NCBI RefSeq assembly: GCF_000472425.1
Contig: NZ_AXAI01000004.1
Span: 62,001 to 126,000, forward strand
Direction: 5' to 3'
DNA: 64,000 bases
From: Bradyrhizobium sp. Tv2a-2
Lineage (GTDB): Bacteria; Pseudomonadota; Alphaproteobacteria; Rhizobiales; Xanthobacteraceae
Numbering within the stretch: position 1 is the first letter of the stretch; every line of letters starts with the position of its first letter. The notes beneath the pieces were generated by a model, which saw only the letters and a program-made list of their open reading frames with translations, ran no database searches and was not told the origin of the DNA. Both the position numbers and the translations under genes were made by a program. Shown in pieces: positions 45,978-54,281 of the stretch.

Positions 45978-46352
45978 ATGGATGACCGGACCGTGCGCCA
46001 GGCGTTGGAGCGCCACTGGACTGCTTCCGATGCGGGAGATTTCGATGCCGAGCATGACATCTACCGCGAGGATGCCGTGCTTGATTATCCGCAATCAGGC
46101 GAACGCATTCGCGGTCGGCGCAACATTCAGGAGAGCAGATACGTTCAGCCGAACAAAAAGCGCTTCAAGGTCCGGCGGATTGTCGGAAGCGGCGATCTCT
46201 GGGTCACCGAGTTCACGCTTAGCTATGACGATAGACCATCTTATACGGTGAGCATCATGGAATTCCGCGAAGGATTGGTGGCGCACGAAACGCAATATTT
46301 CGCCGACCCATTTGAACCCTCGCCCTCCCGCGCGCATCTGGTTGAACGTTGA
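45978..46352 (+). CDS. Nuclear transport factor 2/SnoaL-like small protein
   Basis: 124 residues, GGGAGGATCGAC before the ATG. A cone-shaped alpha+beta fold is suggested by ALERHWTASDAGDFDAEHDI, DAVLDYPQSGERIRGRRNI and IMEFREGLVAHETQYFADPF, the pattern of SnoaL-like NTF2 proteins. These bind or isomerise small hydrophobic molecules, or have no catalysis. It is the last gene in the TetR-controlled run, 76 bases after the aldo/keto reductase. Confidence 0.85.
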   Translation: MDDRTVRQALERHWTASDAGDFDAEHDIYREDAVLDYPQSGERIRGRRNIQESRYVQPNKKRFKVRRIVGSGDLWVTEFTLSYDDRPSYTVSIMEFREGLVAHETQYFADPFEPSPSRAHLVER

Positions 46353-46544
46353 GTGCGACTGATCTTGTCAGGGTGTGTGCTCATAATGGCGCAGATGTCG
46401 GGTTTTACGACAAAGCGGAAATCTTATACTCGTTAAGAGCTTTACCGGCTGTGACCTGAGCGCAGGAGACGCGGCGACGAGGCGGACTTCATCGCCAAAC
46501 CGTGGCATACTTCTTTCAACAGCCTGCCAGCAAACCTCGGTGAG

Positions 46545-48596
46545 ATGGTAGCCAAGCGGGAACCGGACATATCGTCCTCATATCGATTTGTCGACACGGG
46601 GCGATGGGGCACACCATTTGCGGCAGCGGCGTGGGCTGCTCCGCCACTGCTGTTTGGGATCCGGCTGTGGGCGGCTGTGTGTCTCGCCTTGTACGTCGCA
46701 TTCTGGCTCGAACTTGATACCGCCTTTTGGGCAGGCACGACAGCGGCGCTGGTCTGCCAACCAAGTCTCGGCGCATCATTGCGCAAAGGATGGTTCCGAA
46801 TGATCGGAACCTTCATCGGAGCGGTAGCGATCGTGGCTCTGACAGCCCTCTTCCCGCAAAATCGTGCTGGTTTCCTCCTTAGCCTGGCGTTGTGGGGCGG
46901 TCTTTGTTCGCTTATCGCAACCTTGCTGCGCAATTTCGCGGCGTATGCCGCGGCGCTTGCCGGGTTTACAGCCGCGATCATCGCCGGAGATGAACTTGGT
47001 GCGGTCGGCGGTGTCAACGGCCAGGCGTTCACTCTTGCCATCGACCGCGTAAGCGAAATCTGGATCGGCATCGTGTGCGCCGGGATCGTCCTGGCCGGAA
47101 CGGACTTTGGCGGCGCGCGGCGCCGACTTGCCCGTCATCTGGCGGAACTGGCAGGAGACATCGCTACGCGCTTCACGTCGACCCTGCGACGGGGCCGCCC
47201 GGAGCCTTCGGCGCAGACAGTCCGACGCGAGCTCATCCGCAAGGTCATCGCGACTGATTCTGTCATCGACGAGGTGAAAGGCGAGTCGTCGACGCTCCGC
47301 TACCATTCGCCGGTGTTGCAGCAAGCCGTCCATGCGATGTTTACGGTGCTCGCGGCGTGGCGAACGATCGATGCACGACTGCGGCGCGTGTCGGCCTCGT
47401 CAGGCGCGCACGAAGCGCTCCACGTCCTGCGCAACATTCCAACGGAGCTGCGTGAAGCCCTCGAAGCCAACGAACCCTCGTCCTGGTCGAGCGATCCGGC
47501 CAGAATGCGTGGGCTTTGCCGTGCAGCGATCCATGCGCTTGCCGGGATGCCTTCGCGGACGATAACGCTGCGGCTGCTCGCAGACCAGACCGCCGCCGTG
47601 ATCACGGGCTTCGCCCAAATCCTCGACGGACTTGCGCTGCTGGCGGGTGATATTGCGCAAGAGCATACATCAGATCGCGGCCTGAAACTGCATGTCGCTG
47701 ATTGGCTGCCGCCCCTTGTCAACGCCGGACGGACGTTTGTGACGATCGTCGCCGTTCAGATCTTCTGGATTTGGACCCAGTGGCCCAATGGGGCCTTCGC
47801 GATCACGTTTGCGGCGATCACCGTCATCCTGCTTTCACCGCGGGCTGACGAGTCCTACGCCGCGGCGATCAAATTTACTACGGGCGCCACCATCGCGGCT
47901 CTTGCCGCCGCGATCGCATTGTTTGCGGGTTTGCCGGCTATGGATAGCTTTGTCGGCTTTGCGATCGTGTTGGGCCTTTTCCTCATTCCGGCCGGCGCGA
48001 TGATCGCTCAACCCTGGAACACCCCTGTGTTCGTGGCGATCGTCGCCAATTTCATACCGATGATCGGTCCAGCCAATCAGATGAGCTACGACACGATAAA
48101 ATTCTATAACTCGGCACTCGCGATCGTCGCAGGATGCGCGGCCGGCGCACTGTCCTTCCGCCTCATCCCACCAATCTCACCACAGCTGCGGTCGCAGCGC
48201 TTGCTGGCCTTGAGCCTGCGCGACTTGCGCCGTCTCGCGGCCGATCCCGACCGGCGCCAAGTGCCCTGGGAGGGACGATTGTACAGCCGCATCGTCGCAT
48301 TGCCCGACGGCGCGGACCCTCGGCAACGAGCTGTCCTTGTCACGTCGCTGACCGTCGGCGAAAGCATGGTCGCACTTCAGCAAATCGCCCCTCAACTGGG
48401 TTTTGCCGGCGAATTCGAGGCAGCCCTGAAACACTTCCGTTCGGGAACTTGTTCGGCCATGATGACGCAGCTTGAGGCGACAGAACGCGGGCTTGCGGGC
48501 AACGACGACCCGGCGGCCATGCGCGCGAGAGGGCACCTCCTAGCCATCCGTGATGCTCTGTCCGATCATCGTGCCTATTTTGAAACCGGAGCCTAA
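46545..48596 (+). CDS. FUSC-family inner-membrane efflux protein (AaeB/aromatic acid exporter type)
   Basis: 683 residues. Two hydrophobic halves (about residues 25-165 and 385-530, each with ~5-6 helices, for example WAAVCLALYVAFWLELDTAF) flank a large cytoplasmic helical domain (~170-380), the pattern of FUSC/AaeB proteins. KGWFRMIGTFIGAVAIVAL is a typical FUSC signature region. It is followed by DUF1656 and an HlyD adaptor, the standard order for exporters of hydroxylated aromatic acids such as p-hydroxybenzoate. In a soil bacterium plant phenolics are likely substrates. Confidence 0.9.
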   Translation: MVAKREPDISSSYRFVDTGRWGTPFAAAAWAAPPLLFGIRLWAAVCLALYVAFWLELDTAFWAGTTAALVCQPSLGASLRKGWFRMIGTFIGAVAIVALTALFPQNRAGFLLSLALWGGLCSLIATLLRNFAAYAAALAGFTAAIIAGDELGAVGGVNGQAFTLAIDRVSEIWIGIVCAGIVLAGTDFGGARRRLARHLAELAGDIATRFTSTLRRGRPEPSAQTVRRELIRKVIATDSVIDEVKGESSTLRYHSPVLQQAVHAMFTVLAAWRTIDARLRRVSASSGAHEALHVLRNIPTELREALEANEPSSWSSDPARMRGLCRAAIHALAGMPSRTITLRLLADQTAAVITGFAQILDGLALLAGDIAQEHTSDRGLKLHVADWLPPLVNAGRTFVTIVAVQIFWIWTQWPNGAFAITFAAITVILLSPRADESYAAAIKFTTGATIAALAAAIALFAGLPAMDSFVGFAIVLGLFLIPAGAMIAQPWNTPVFVAIVANFIPMIGPANQMSYDTIKFYNSALAIVAGCAAGALSFRLIPPISPQLRSQRLLALSLRDLRRLAADPDRRQVPWEGRLYSRIVALPDGADPRQRAVLVTSLTVGESMVALQQIAPQLGFAGEFEAALKHFRSGTCSAMMTQLEATERGLAGNDDPAAMRARGHLLAIRDALSDHRAYFETGA

Positions 48597-48598
48597 GA

Positions 48599-48802
48599 TT
48601 GAAATTTGTTGAGATCAACCTGCTCGGCGTCTACGTTGCCCCGATCTCGCTGCTGATGATCGCGGCGTGGATCGTGACCGTCGGCTTGCGTCGCGCTGCG
48701 GCTCGATTTGGTCTATTCCATTACGTCTGGCATCCGGCGCTGCTCGTGTTCGACGTCTACATTATCGTGCTTTCATCAATGGTTCTCTTCATCGCACGCT
48801 GA
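48599..48802 (+). CDS. DUF1656 small membrane protein of FUSC efflux system
   Basis: 67 residues from TTG 48599, two bases after the FUSC stop; GGAG lies seven bases upstream and no ATG is in a suitable place. EINLLGVYVAPISLLMIAAW is the DUF1656 opening, with a second membrane helix at the C-terminus (LLVFDVYIIVLSSMVLFIA). AaeX-like DUF1656 proteins regularly sit between FUSC pumps and their HlyD adaptors, but have no proven activity. Confidence 0.88.
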   Translation: MKFVEINLLGVYVAPISLLMIAAWIVTVGLRRAAARFGLFHYVWHPALLVFDVYIIVLSSMVLFIAR

Positions 48803-48809
48803 GATTGCC

Positions 48810-49769
48810 ATGTCCGAAGCTGACGCAAAACTGGAGCGACGCGAACCCGACCATGTTGATCCCACAGCGGCTTCGCCGACCGCGAAGGTCTCCAAGCCGA
48901 GAATAGCTGCCGTTCCGCTTGTGATCACGCTTGCAGCGACCGCGGTTGCGATCGTCATGGGCGCCCTCATGTGGGACGCGTATATGGCTGCGCCATGGAC
49001 GCGCGACGCAACAGTGCGGACTTACGTGGTGACCATGGCTCCGGAAGTCGCGGGTCGTATCGTGCAACTGCCGGTGAAGGACAACCAGTTCGTTCACAAG
49101 GGCGATTTGTTGCTCGTCATCGATCCCACCGACTATAAGAACGCACTGCAGTTGGCGGAGGCCAATGTCGAGCAGGCTCGGGCAAATGCGCTCAATGCCC
49201 AATTGGAGTTGCAGCGACGGCAGAAGCTGAGCGAACTCGCGGAGACGGTCGAGGACCGACAGATCCATGAGGCGAACGCCGCTGCGAGCAAGGCTCAATA
49301 CCAAGGCGCCCAGGTCAGTCGAGATCAGACCAAGGTCAATCTCGAACGTACAGAGCTCCGCTCTCCCGTGAATGGCTGGGTGACTAATCTCCTGACGCAA
49401 GTAGGAGACTACGCAAGCGTCGGACGGAATGTCATTTCGGTGGTCGACGCCGACTCGTTCTGGATCGACGCCTATTTCGAAGAGACGAGCCTTCCATCCA
49501 TCCAAGAAGGGGACACTGCGAAAATCAAGTTGATGGGACACAGGAACATTATCATGGGCGAAGTCAGCGGCCTCGCGCGTGGCATTACCGTGGCGAACGC
49601 GCAACCCGATCTGGCGGGGCTTGCAAATGTCAACCCAATCTTCACCTGGGTGCGGCTAGCGCAGCGAATCCCGGTTCGGATCAACATAAAGCAAGTACCC
49701 GAAGGTGTTCGCCTCGTTACCGGATTGACGGCGACCGTTCAGGTCGAGCCGCTATCCCAGCCCCGCTAG
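48810..49769 (+). CDS. HlyD-family periplasmic adaptor of the FUSC efflux system
   Basis: 319 residues from ATG 48810, seven bases after DUF1656; the frame continues upstream but overlaps that gene. A membrane anchor (VPLVITLAATAVAIVMGALM) precedes APWTRDATVRTYVVTMAPEV, the AaeA-type lipoyl start, then a coiled-coil region (~95-180) and TELRSPVNGWVTNLLTQVGD, and a C-terminal barrel. It would connect the FUSC pump with an outer-membrane factor encoded elsewhere. It is the last gene of this unit; no terminator is evident. Confidence 0.92.
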   Translation: MSEADAKLERREPDHVDPTAASPTAKVSKPRIAAVPLVITLAATAVAIVMGALMWDAYMAAPWTRDATVRTYVVTMAPEVAGRIVQLPVKDNQFVHKGDLLLVIDPTDYKNALQLAEANVEQARANALNAQLELQRRQKLSELAETVEDRQIHEANAAASKAQYQGAQVSRDQTKVNLERTELRSPVNGWVTNLLTQVGDYASVGRNVISVVDADSFWIDAYFEETSLPSIQEGDTAKIKLMGHRNIIMGEVSGLARGITVANAQPDLAGLANVNPIFTWVRLAQRIPVRINIKQVPEGVRLVTGLTATVQVEPLSQPR

Positions 49770-50361
49770 GCGTCGACTGTTCTGCTATCGCGAGCGAGTC
49801 ATGTCTGTTTGCTGCGGTGCATGAGTCCGGTATCCGTACACGCCCTAAAGCGCGGTGATACGCTCACCCGCGAATGACTTTTCCCCGTTGCGGGAGCGAG
49901 CTCTCGAAAAGCTTGCGTCTCCTCGTGCCGAGGGGGCAGGACCAGGCGATCGATAACCGAATAGATCCATCGACCAGCTGAACCTACTGGCATCGCCACC
50001 CGGCCTCCCATCCCGTGATTGCGGACCACCGGCTTCATACGGGCATCCGTTGGCGGGTTCACGCGAAGCAATCCAGACATTCGCCGCGACCACAGTCTGG
50101 ATGGCTTCGTTGCGTTGCTCCTCTGCAAAGACGCAGATCAGCAAAACTAGCAGCCTCTTCATCGCTGCGGGTCGGTGTCAAAGACCTATACATGATGTGC
50201 AGTATCGTTCCTGATATGACTCGGCCATCAGCAGGCTGACGCAAGGCACCCCGAGGGCTGCTTATTCGTAGACTTTCGCGAAGTTTCTACGAATGTAACG
50301 ATCTTCGGCTTGTAAATTATTCAGCGGCGGCAGATCATGGGAGCGGCCTCGCTTCACTTGA
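49770..50361. other. Gene-poor region before the F-box-like gene
   Basis: About 590 bases without a supported gene. Two short minus-strand frames (within 49799-50162) overlap each other and look like debris; one starts with a hydrophobic stretch but soon loses protein character. The composition becomes more A/T-rich towards 50361, consistent with the boundary of transferred DNA. A large dyad at 50264-50294 is listed separately. Confidence 0.6.
50264..50294. promoter_or_regulatory. Composite inverted repeat, candidate operator or structured leader
   Basis: Outer 9-base arms ATTCGTAGA / TCTACGAAT are perfectly complementary and enclose an inner palindrome TTCGCGAA with 2- and 3-base spacers. 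It sits ~70 bases upstream of the F-box-like gene and has no T-run, so an operator is more likely than a terminator. Confidence 0.5.
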
Positions 50362-51342
50362 ATGTATGGAGGGATCGTCCTGCCAAGCATCACTCTGCGA
50401 CTGTCTGACGACCTCGCCCTAACTGCCGATCGCACACCTGATGCCGAAGGATCGGCAGAGGCGGATGAATTTTCTTCTGCCGCAGTTCATACCACGTCGA
50501 CACGAGGTCTAGGCACCATGGAAGTTCTGCCTGGCGAACTTATCCAACGAACCATGGAAATGATGCCGCGTGAGGATTTCCAGCCATTCAGTGAGATAAA
50601 CAAACACGTTCGTCAACTCGTGAAGCAAAACCCCACCCTCCGCCAGCGCCTTAAGGAAAGGCCACTGGACTCCTTACCCGCCGAGCTTAAGCTAGAAATC
50701 ATGAGGCGGATGCCGCCCCAGGATCTGCGGCGTTTCAGTGAGACAAATAAAGCTACTCGTACCCTCGCGAGGAGCGACTCTACCCTCAGGCTGCGCCTTA
50801 CGGGAGCTCAACAGGCACATGGAGCGATGAGCGGGTTGGAGCGCAATGGGCCCCTTGATCCAAACAGTGATTCCTTCAACGAACGCTATGAGCTGCTTGG
50901 CCCTCACATGAGATACCTCGAAGAGGGGCAGGCCGATGCCCTTATGCAGGGGATAGTCGGTATACCGGACGAGCAACAGCGCAGAACTACAATGGTTCTT
51001 GCCTTTAACGGCTGGAATAATTTACCTGAGCCTCAGCAAGACATCCTCCTCGATGGCTTGCAGTCGTTTAGAAATACTACGCTAGCATACACCACAGCCG
51101 GAACGGCCGGACAGCTGCTGTTACCTCGGCTGACTCAAGGCCAGCAAATGAGTTGGGTTAGCGCCTTCGCTGGCTTTCACGATTTTCCACTTGGTTACGT
51201 TCTACACGTCGCTTTCGACAATCTTGGTTCATTGCGCGGCGAGGCACAATCACAGCTTTATAAAAGAATCTCAGCGATGCGCGCGTCCCAGTTGCAGGAA
51301 GGGGCTCTCGCTAAGCTTAAACCTCCTGCCGGTCAGGAGTAA
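50362..51342 (+). CDS. Protein with two tandem F-box-like motifs, candidate secreted effector
   Basis: 326 residues from ATG 50362; ATG 50518, directly before the first motif, is an alternative. Residues ~53-98 (MEVLPGELIQRTMEMMPRED, then FSEINKHVRQLVKQ) and ~102-146 (LDSLPAELKLEIMRRMPPQD, then FSETNKATRTLARS) are two copies of the F-box pattern LPxEL...I...M...D....F...NK..R.L. The C-terminal ~180 residues contain QxQ-rich helical repeats (LPRLTQGQQMSWVSAFAGFH) of unknown fold. F-box domains recruit eukaryotic SCF ubiquitin ligases; bacterial examples (VirF, GALA, LegU1) are translocated effectors. Codon use and GC are lower than in neighbours. No type III tts box or signal is evident, so secretion is inferred only. 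Confidence 0.6.
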   Translation: MYGGIVLPSITLRLSDDLALTADRTPDAEGSAEADEFSSAAVHTTSTRGLGTMEVLPGELIQRTMEMMPREDFQPFSEINKHVRQLVKQNPTLRQRLKERPLDSLPAELKLEIMRRMPPQDLRRFSETNKATRTLARSDSTLRLRLTGAQQAHGAMSGLERNGPLDPNSDSFNERYELLGPHMRYLEEGQADALMQGIVGIPDEQQRRTTMVLAFNGWNNLPEPQQDILLDGLQSFRNTTLAYTTAGTAGQLLLPRLTQGQQMSWVSAFAGFHDFPLGYVLHVAFDNLGSLRGEAQSQLYKRISAMRASQLQEGALAKLKPPAGQE

Positions 51343-51556
51343 GCGATTGATGACCGAATAAATCGACACGCGACTTGGCTGCGGATCATGTTCAGGTGAC
51401 AAGGCATCATCTTCGTCGACCAGGTGGTCCGAGCATTCAGCCGGCCGGATAGCATTTGGACGTCAGCGTCTCATACCGCTCCGATTGGTAAAGCACGAAG
51501 AACCCTTCCGTAATCTCCCTCGAAGCATGCGCCCTTCCCGACTTGGCCCACGCTCA

Positions 51557-52507
51557 TCAGCCCGGAAGCCTGCTCTCCCTTGCAGCCCGGCGCAGCGATT
51601 GCGGCGGCTGGCCGAAGGCGCGGATGAAGGCGCGGCGCATGCGCTCGGGATCGCGAAAGCCGGTGAGTTCGGCGACTCGCTCGATCGCCTCGTGTGACGA
51701 TTGCACGCGCGAGCGCGCAGCCTCGACGCGCAGCCGCTCGATCGCTTTCGATGGCGTGGTACCGGTCTCCGCAATGAAGGCGCGGGTGAAATGCCGCGCG
51801 CTCATTCCGGCACGTTCGGCGAGGTCGTCGACTGTCAGCTTCTCCTCGAGATGCTCGCGCGCCCAGGTGAGCAGCGGACCGAAACGGCCGGTCGGTGCCT
51901 TCAATTCCAGCAGCGAGGAGAACTGCGACTGTCCACCGCTCCTGCGGTGATAGAGCACGAGCTGGCGCGCGGTCTTCTCGACGATCTCCTTGCCGAAATC
52001 CTCCTCGACCATGGCAAGCGCAAGGTCGATGCCGGCGGAAATGCCGGCCGAGCTCCAGATATTGCCATCGCGCACGAAGATCTGGTCGGGCTCGAGCTTC
52101 ACGTTGGGATAGGCGGCGAGAAACTGCCGCGTGCGCTGCCAATGCGTGGTGGCGCGGCGCCCCTCCAGCAGGCCAGCTTCGGCCAGCATCATGGCGCCCG
52201 AGCATACGCTGGCGACCCGAGCACCGCGCCTGGCCACTGCGCGCACAAACTGCAGCGTGCACTCGTTTCGCGCGGCGGCATCGACGCCCTCTCCGCCCGC
52301 GATGAGCAGCGTCGAGATGGCGTTGGGCGAGCCGAACTTGCGCGCCAGCATCTCCACCCCCGACGTCGAGCGCACCGCGCCGGGCTTGGCGGCAATCATC
52401 TTGATGTCGACGGGGCGTTTTGCGTAGCGGCTGGCGATTTCGAACACCGAGACCGGGCCCGCGGCATCGAGCAGTTGGAAATCGGGAAAGATCAGCACGC
52501 CGATCAT
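51557..52507 (-). CDS. GlxA-type transcriptional regulator (DJ-1/PfpI domain + AraC helix-turn-helix)
   Basis: 316 residues from ATG 52507 with GGGAGCC upstream; a longer frame exists but adds nothing family-like. The N-terminal DJ-1/PfpI-like domain (IGVLIFPDFQLLDAAGPVSV; VASVCSGAMMLAEAGLLEGR) senses a ligand, and the C-terminal ~100 residues are an AraC-type DNA-binding domain (LTVDDLAERAGMSARHFTRA, VAELTGFRDPERMRRAFIRA). GlxA-like regulators control catabolic or amino-acid genes. It is divergent, with a ~116-base spacer, from a DJ-1/PfpI enzyme gene that it probably controls. Confidence 0.92.
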   Translation of the reverse strand: MIGVLIFPDFQLLDAAGPVSVFEIASRYAKRPVDIKMIAAKPGAVRSTSGVEMLARKFGSPNAISTLLIAGGEGVDAAARNECTLQFVRAVARRGARVASVCSGAMMLAEAGLLEGRRATTHWQRTRQFLAAYPNVKLEPDQIFVRDGNIWSSAGISAGIDLALAMVEEDFGKEIVEKTARQLVLYHRRSGGQSQFSSLLELKAPTGRFGPLLTWAREHLEEKLTVDDLAERAGMSARHFTRAFIAETGTTPSKAIERLRVEAARSRVQSSHEAIERVAELTGFRDPERMRRAFIRAFGQPPQSLRRAARESRLPG

Positions 52508-52623
52508 GTGAGGCTCCCATGTCTCAAAACGAGGGAAATTTGCCATTTCGGACCAAAACCCATCATGGCACGCTACCCAGGTCAAGTGCATTGTTGAAAA
52601 GCGCATGTGTTGGAGGCAGCCCG

Positions 52624-53322
52624 ATGTCCCTGCAGATCGGTCTTCTGATTTTCCCGAAACTCACCCAGCTCGACCTCACGGGTCCGGTGCAGGTGTTCTC
52701 CAGCGTACCCGGCGCCAAACTGCATCTGGTCTGGAAACGCATCGAGCCGGTGCCGAGCGATTCCGTGCTGACGCTGACGCCGACGACGACCTTCGCTGAC
52801 TGCCCACCCTGCGATGTGGTCTGCGTGCCCGGCGGCGCCGGCACCGACGACATGGTCAATGACGAGGAGGTGCTCGCCTTTCTGCGCCGGCAGGCGGAAA
52901 GCGCGAGATACATCACCTCGGTCTGCACTGGGTCCCTGGTGCTCGGCGCGGCCGGCCTGCTCGCGGGGTATCGCGCCGCGACCCATTGGAATGCGCGCGA
53001 TCACCTGGCCGCTTTCGGCGCGATCGTCAGCGACGAACGTGTCTGCGTCGACCGCAATCGCGTCACCGGCGGCGGCGTCACCGCGGGCATTGATTTCGCG
53101 CTGACCCTGGTCTCGCATCTCGTCGACCGCAAGACGGCCGAAGCGATCCAATTGCGCCTGGAATACAACCCGGCGCCCCCGTTCAACTCAGGCTCGCCCG
53201 AGACCGCGCCGAAAGAAGTGCTGGCGCTGATCAACGAGCGCATGGCGCCGTTCAAGGCCCGTCGGGCCGAAGCGGTGGCGCGCGCGGCGGCGCGGCTCAA
53301 TGCCGGAGCTGCGACGGCCTGA
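52624..53322 (+). CDS. DJ-1/PfpI-family protein, isonitrile hydratase-like
   Basis: 232 residues from ATG 52624 (GGAGGC upstream). MSLQIGLLIFPKLTQLDLTG opens the class I glutamine amidotransferase-like fold; SVCTGSLVLGAAGLL holds the nucleophile cysteine with AATHW after it, the pattern of isonitrile hydratase (InhA) and ThiJ/PfpI relatives. Isonitrile hydratase turns isonitriles into N-substituted formamides. The Cys and the conserved acidic residue near the N-terminus (QLDLTGPVQVF) are present, so catalysis is plausible, but the substrate remains a guess. A terminator follows. Confidence 0.85.
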   Translation: MSLQIGLLIFPKLTQLDLTGPVQVFSSVPGAKLHLVWKRIEPVPSDSVLTLTPTTTFADCPPCDVVCVPGGAGTDDMVNDEEVLAFLRRQAESARYITSVCTGSLVLGAAGLLAGYRAATHWNARDHLAAFGAIVSDERVCVDRNRVTGGGVTAGIDFALTLVSHLVDRKTAEAIQLRLEYNPAPPFNSGSPETAPKEVLALINERMAPFKARRAEAVARAAARLNAGAATA

Positions 53323-53334
53323 CAACAACAGAAA

Positions 53335-53364
53335 AAGGCCGCCCGGTTTCCCGAGCGGCCTTTC
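53335..53364 (+). terminator. Terminator after DJ-1/PfpI gene
   Basis: AAGGCCGC-CCGG / CCGA-GCGGCCTT forms a long stem with one mismatch, A-run before and TTTCCT after. Confidence 0.85.
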
Positions 53365-53693
53365 CTGTCTTACGGCGGTTGCACATTGACGGGCGATTTC
53401 AGGACCTCTCCGCCAGGGGCCTATCTCCCGGCCTGTCCTACTCGGCATCCGCTGCAAATCGGGGCAGTCGCGATTTCTGGCACCCGAACCGTCGCGATGG
53501 TCTCCCATCTCCGTAAGATGGGATTATCAAGCAGCAACCACGCCTGGAGCACAAGCGCTGCCTGCACGCCGTCCCCGCTGATACCGTTGTTCACAGACGC
53601 GTGGGCGGCGCACAATGTTCTTCGCGCGCGCGGTACATGAGGAGGCGCCGGGTCATCTTCGCGAGGGAATCGCGAGAGCGCTCGACCGATTAG
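53365..53693. other. Intergenic region without a supported gene; contains a hairpin
   Basis: No frame here has a ribosome site and protein-like sequence. A perfect 8-bp hairpin TCCCATCT / AGATGGGA with loop CCGTA lies at 53503-53523 but is not followed by a T-run. This region forms the right edge of the accessory block before NDUFA12. Confidence 0.5.
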
Positions 53694-54104
53694 TCAGCTG
53701 CCCGGCGTCCATGGCACGTAGTCGCCGGTTGCCTTCGGGCGTTTGCCGCTCGCAAGAGTCGAGCCCGACGGCCGGTACGCATAGGGCGTGCCAGTCAGGT
53801 TCGGCACGTGCGGCTTTTCCCACTCGCGCGGCTTGTAGCCGTCCTCGGTCGGCGGGGTGTCGACGACGTGATGGATCCAGCCATGCCAGCCTGTCGGGAT
53901 GCGGCTTGCTTCGGCAAGGCCGTTATAGATCACCCAGCGCCGCTCGAAATTCAGGGTGGGGTCGATCTTGCCGCCGCGGGTCCGGTAGTAGCGGTTGCCC
54001 TGCTCATCCTCGCCGACCAGTTCACCGAACCTGGAGGTCCAGAGCTGAGTGCCAAAGGTCTGGCCATTCCACCAGGTGAAGAATTTGAGCAGGAATTGTT
54101 TCAT
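53694..54104 (-). CDS. NADH:ubiquinone oxidoreductase supernumerary subunit, NDUFA12 family
   Basis: 136 residues. The family signature is clear: KFFTWWNGQTFGTQLWTSRF, GELVGEDEQGNRYYRTRGG, RRWVIYNGLAEASRIPTGWH, GWIHHVVDTPPTEDGYKP. The protein is the bacterial counterpart of mitochondrial complex I subunit NDUFA12 (B17.2), found in alphaproteobacteria, where it binds complex I at the junction of its arms. No other nuo gene is near; in Rhizobiales this gene is normally beside DUF2155 and aat, from which it is separated here by accessory DNA. Confidence 0.95.
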   Translation of the reverse strand: MKQFLLKFFTWWNGQTFGTQLWTSRFGELVGEDEQGNRYYRTRGGKIDPTLNFERRWVIYNGLAEASRIPTGWHGWIHHVVDTPPTEDGYKPREWEKPHVPNLTGTPYAYRPSGSTLASGKRPKATGDYVPWTPGS

Positions 54105-54281
54105 GCGGGCTGTCGGTTGACCTTGGATCCTGAGAGCCCTGATGCCACCGGCGCGACGAATTGTCCAGTCGGGCGGAGATCCCGTTCACGTGCGCTTCAC
54201 AAGCGCTTTGGCAGGGTTCTCCGCGGGGAACATTGGGGCGGCAAGGCCATTAAGTCAGCGTCATTCGATGGAGCTTCAATC

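Noticed and set aside
49799..50162. Two overlapping minus-strand frames, one with a hydrophobic N-terminus
   Set aside because: The hydrophobic stretch ends in charged residues without a cleavage site and the rest looks random; neither frame has a ribosome site.
50295..50361. Possible type III tts box before the F-box-like gene
   Set aside because: I looked for the conserved GTCAG...TCGAAAGCT pattern and did not find it within this spacer.
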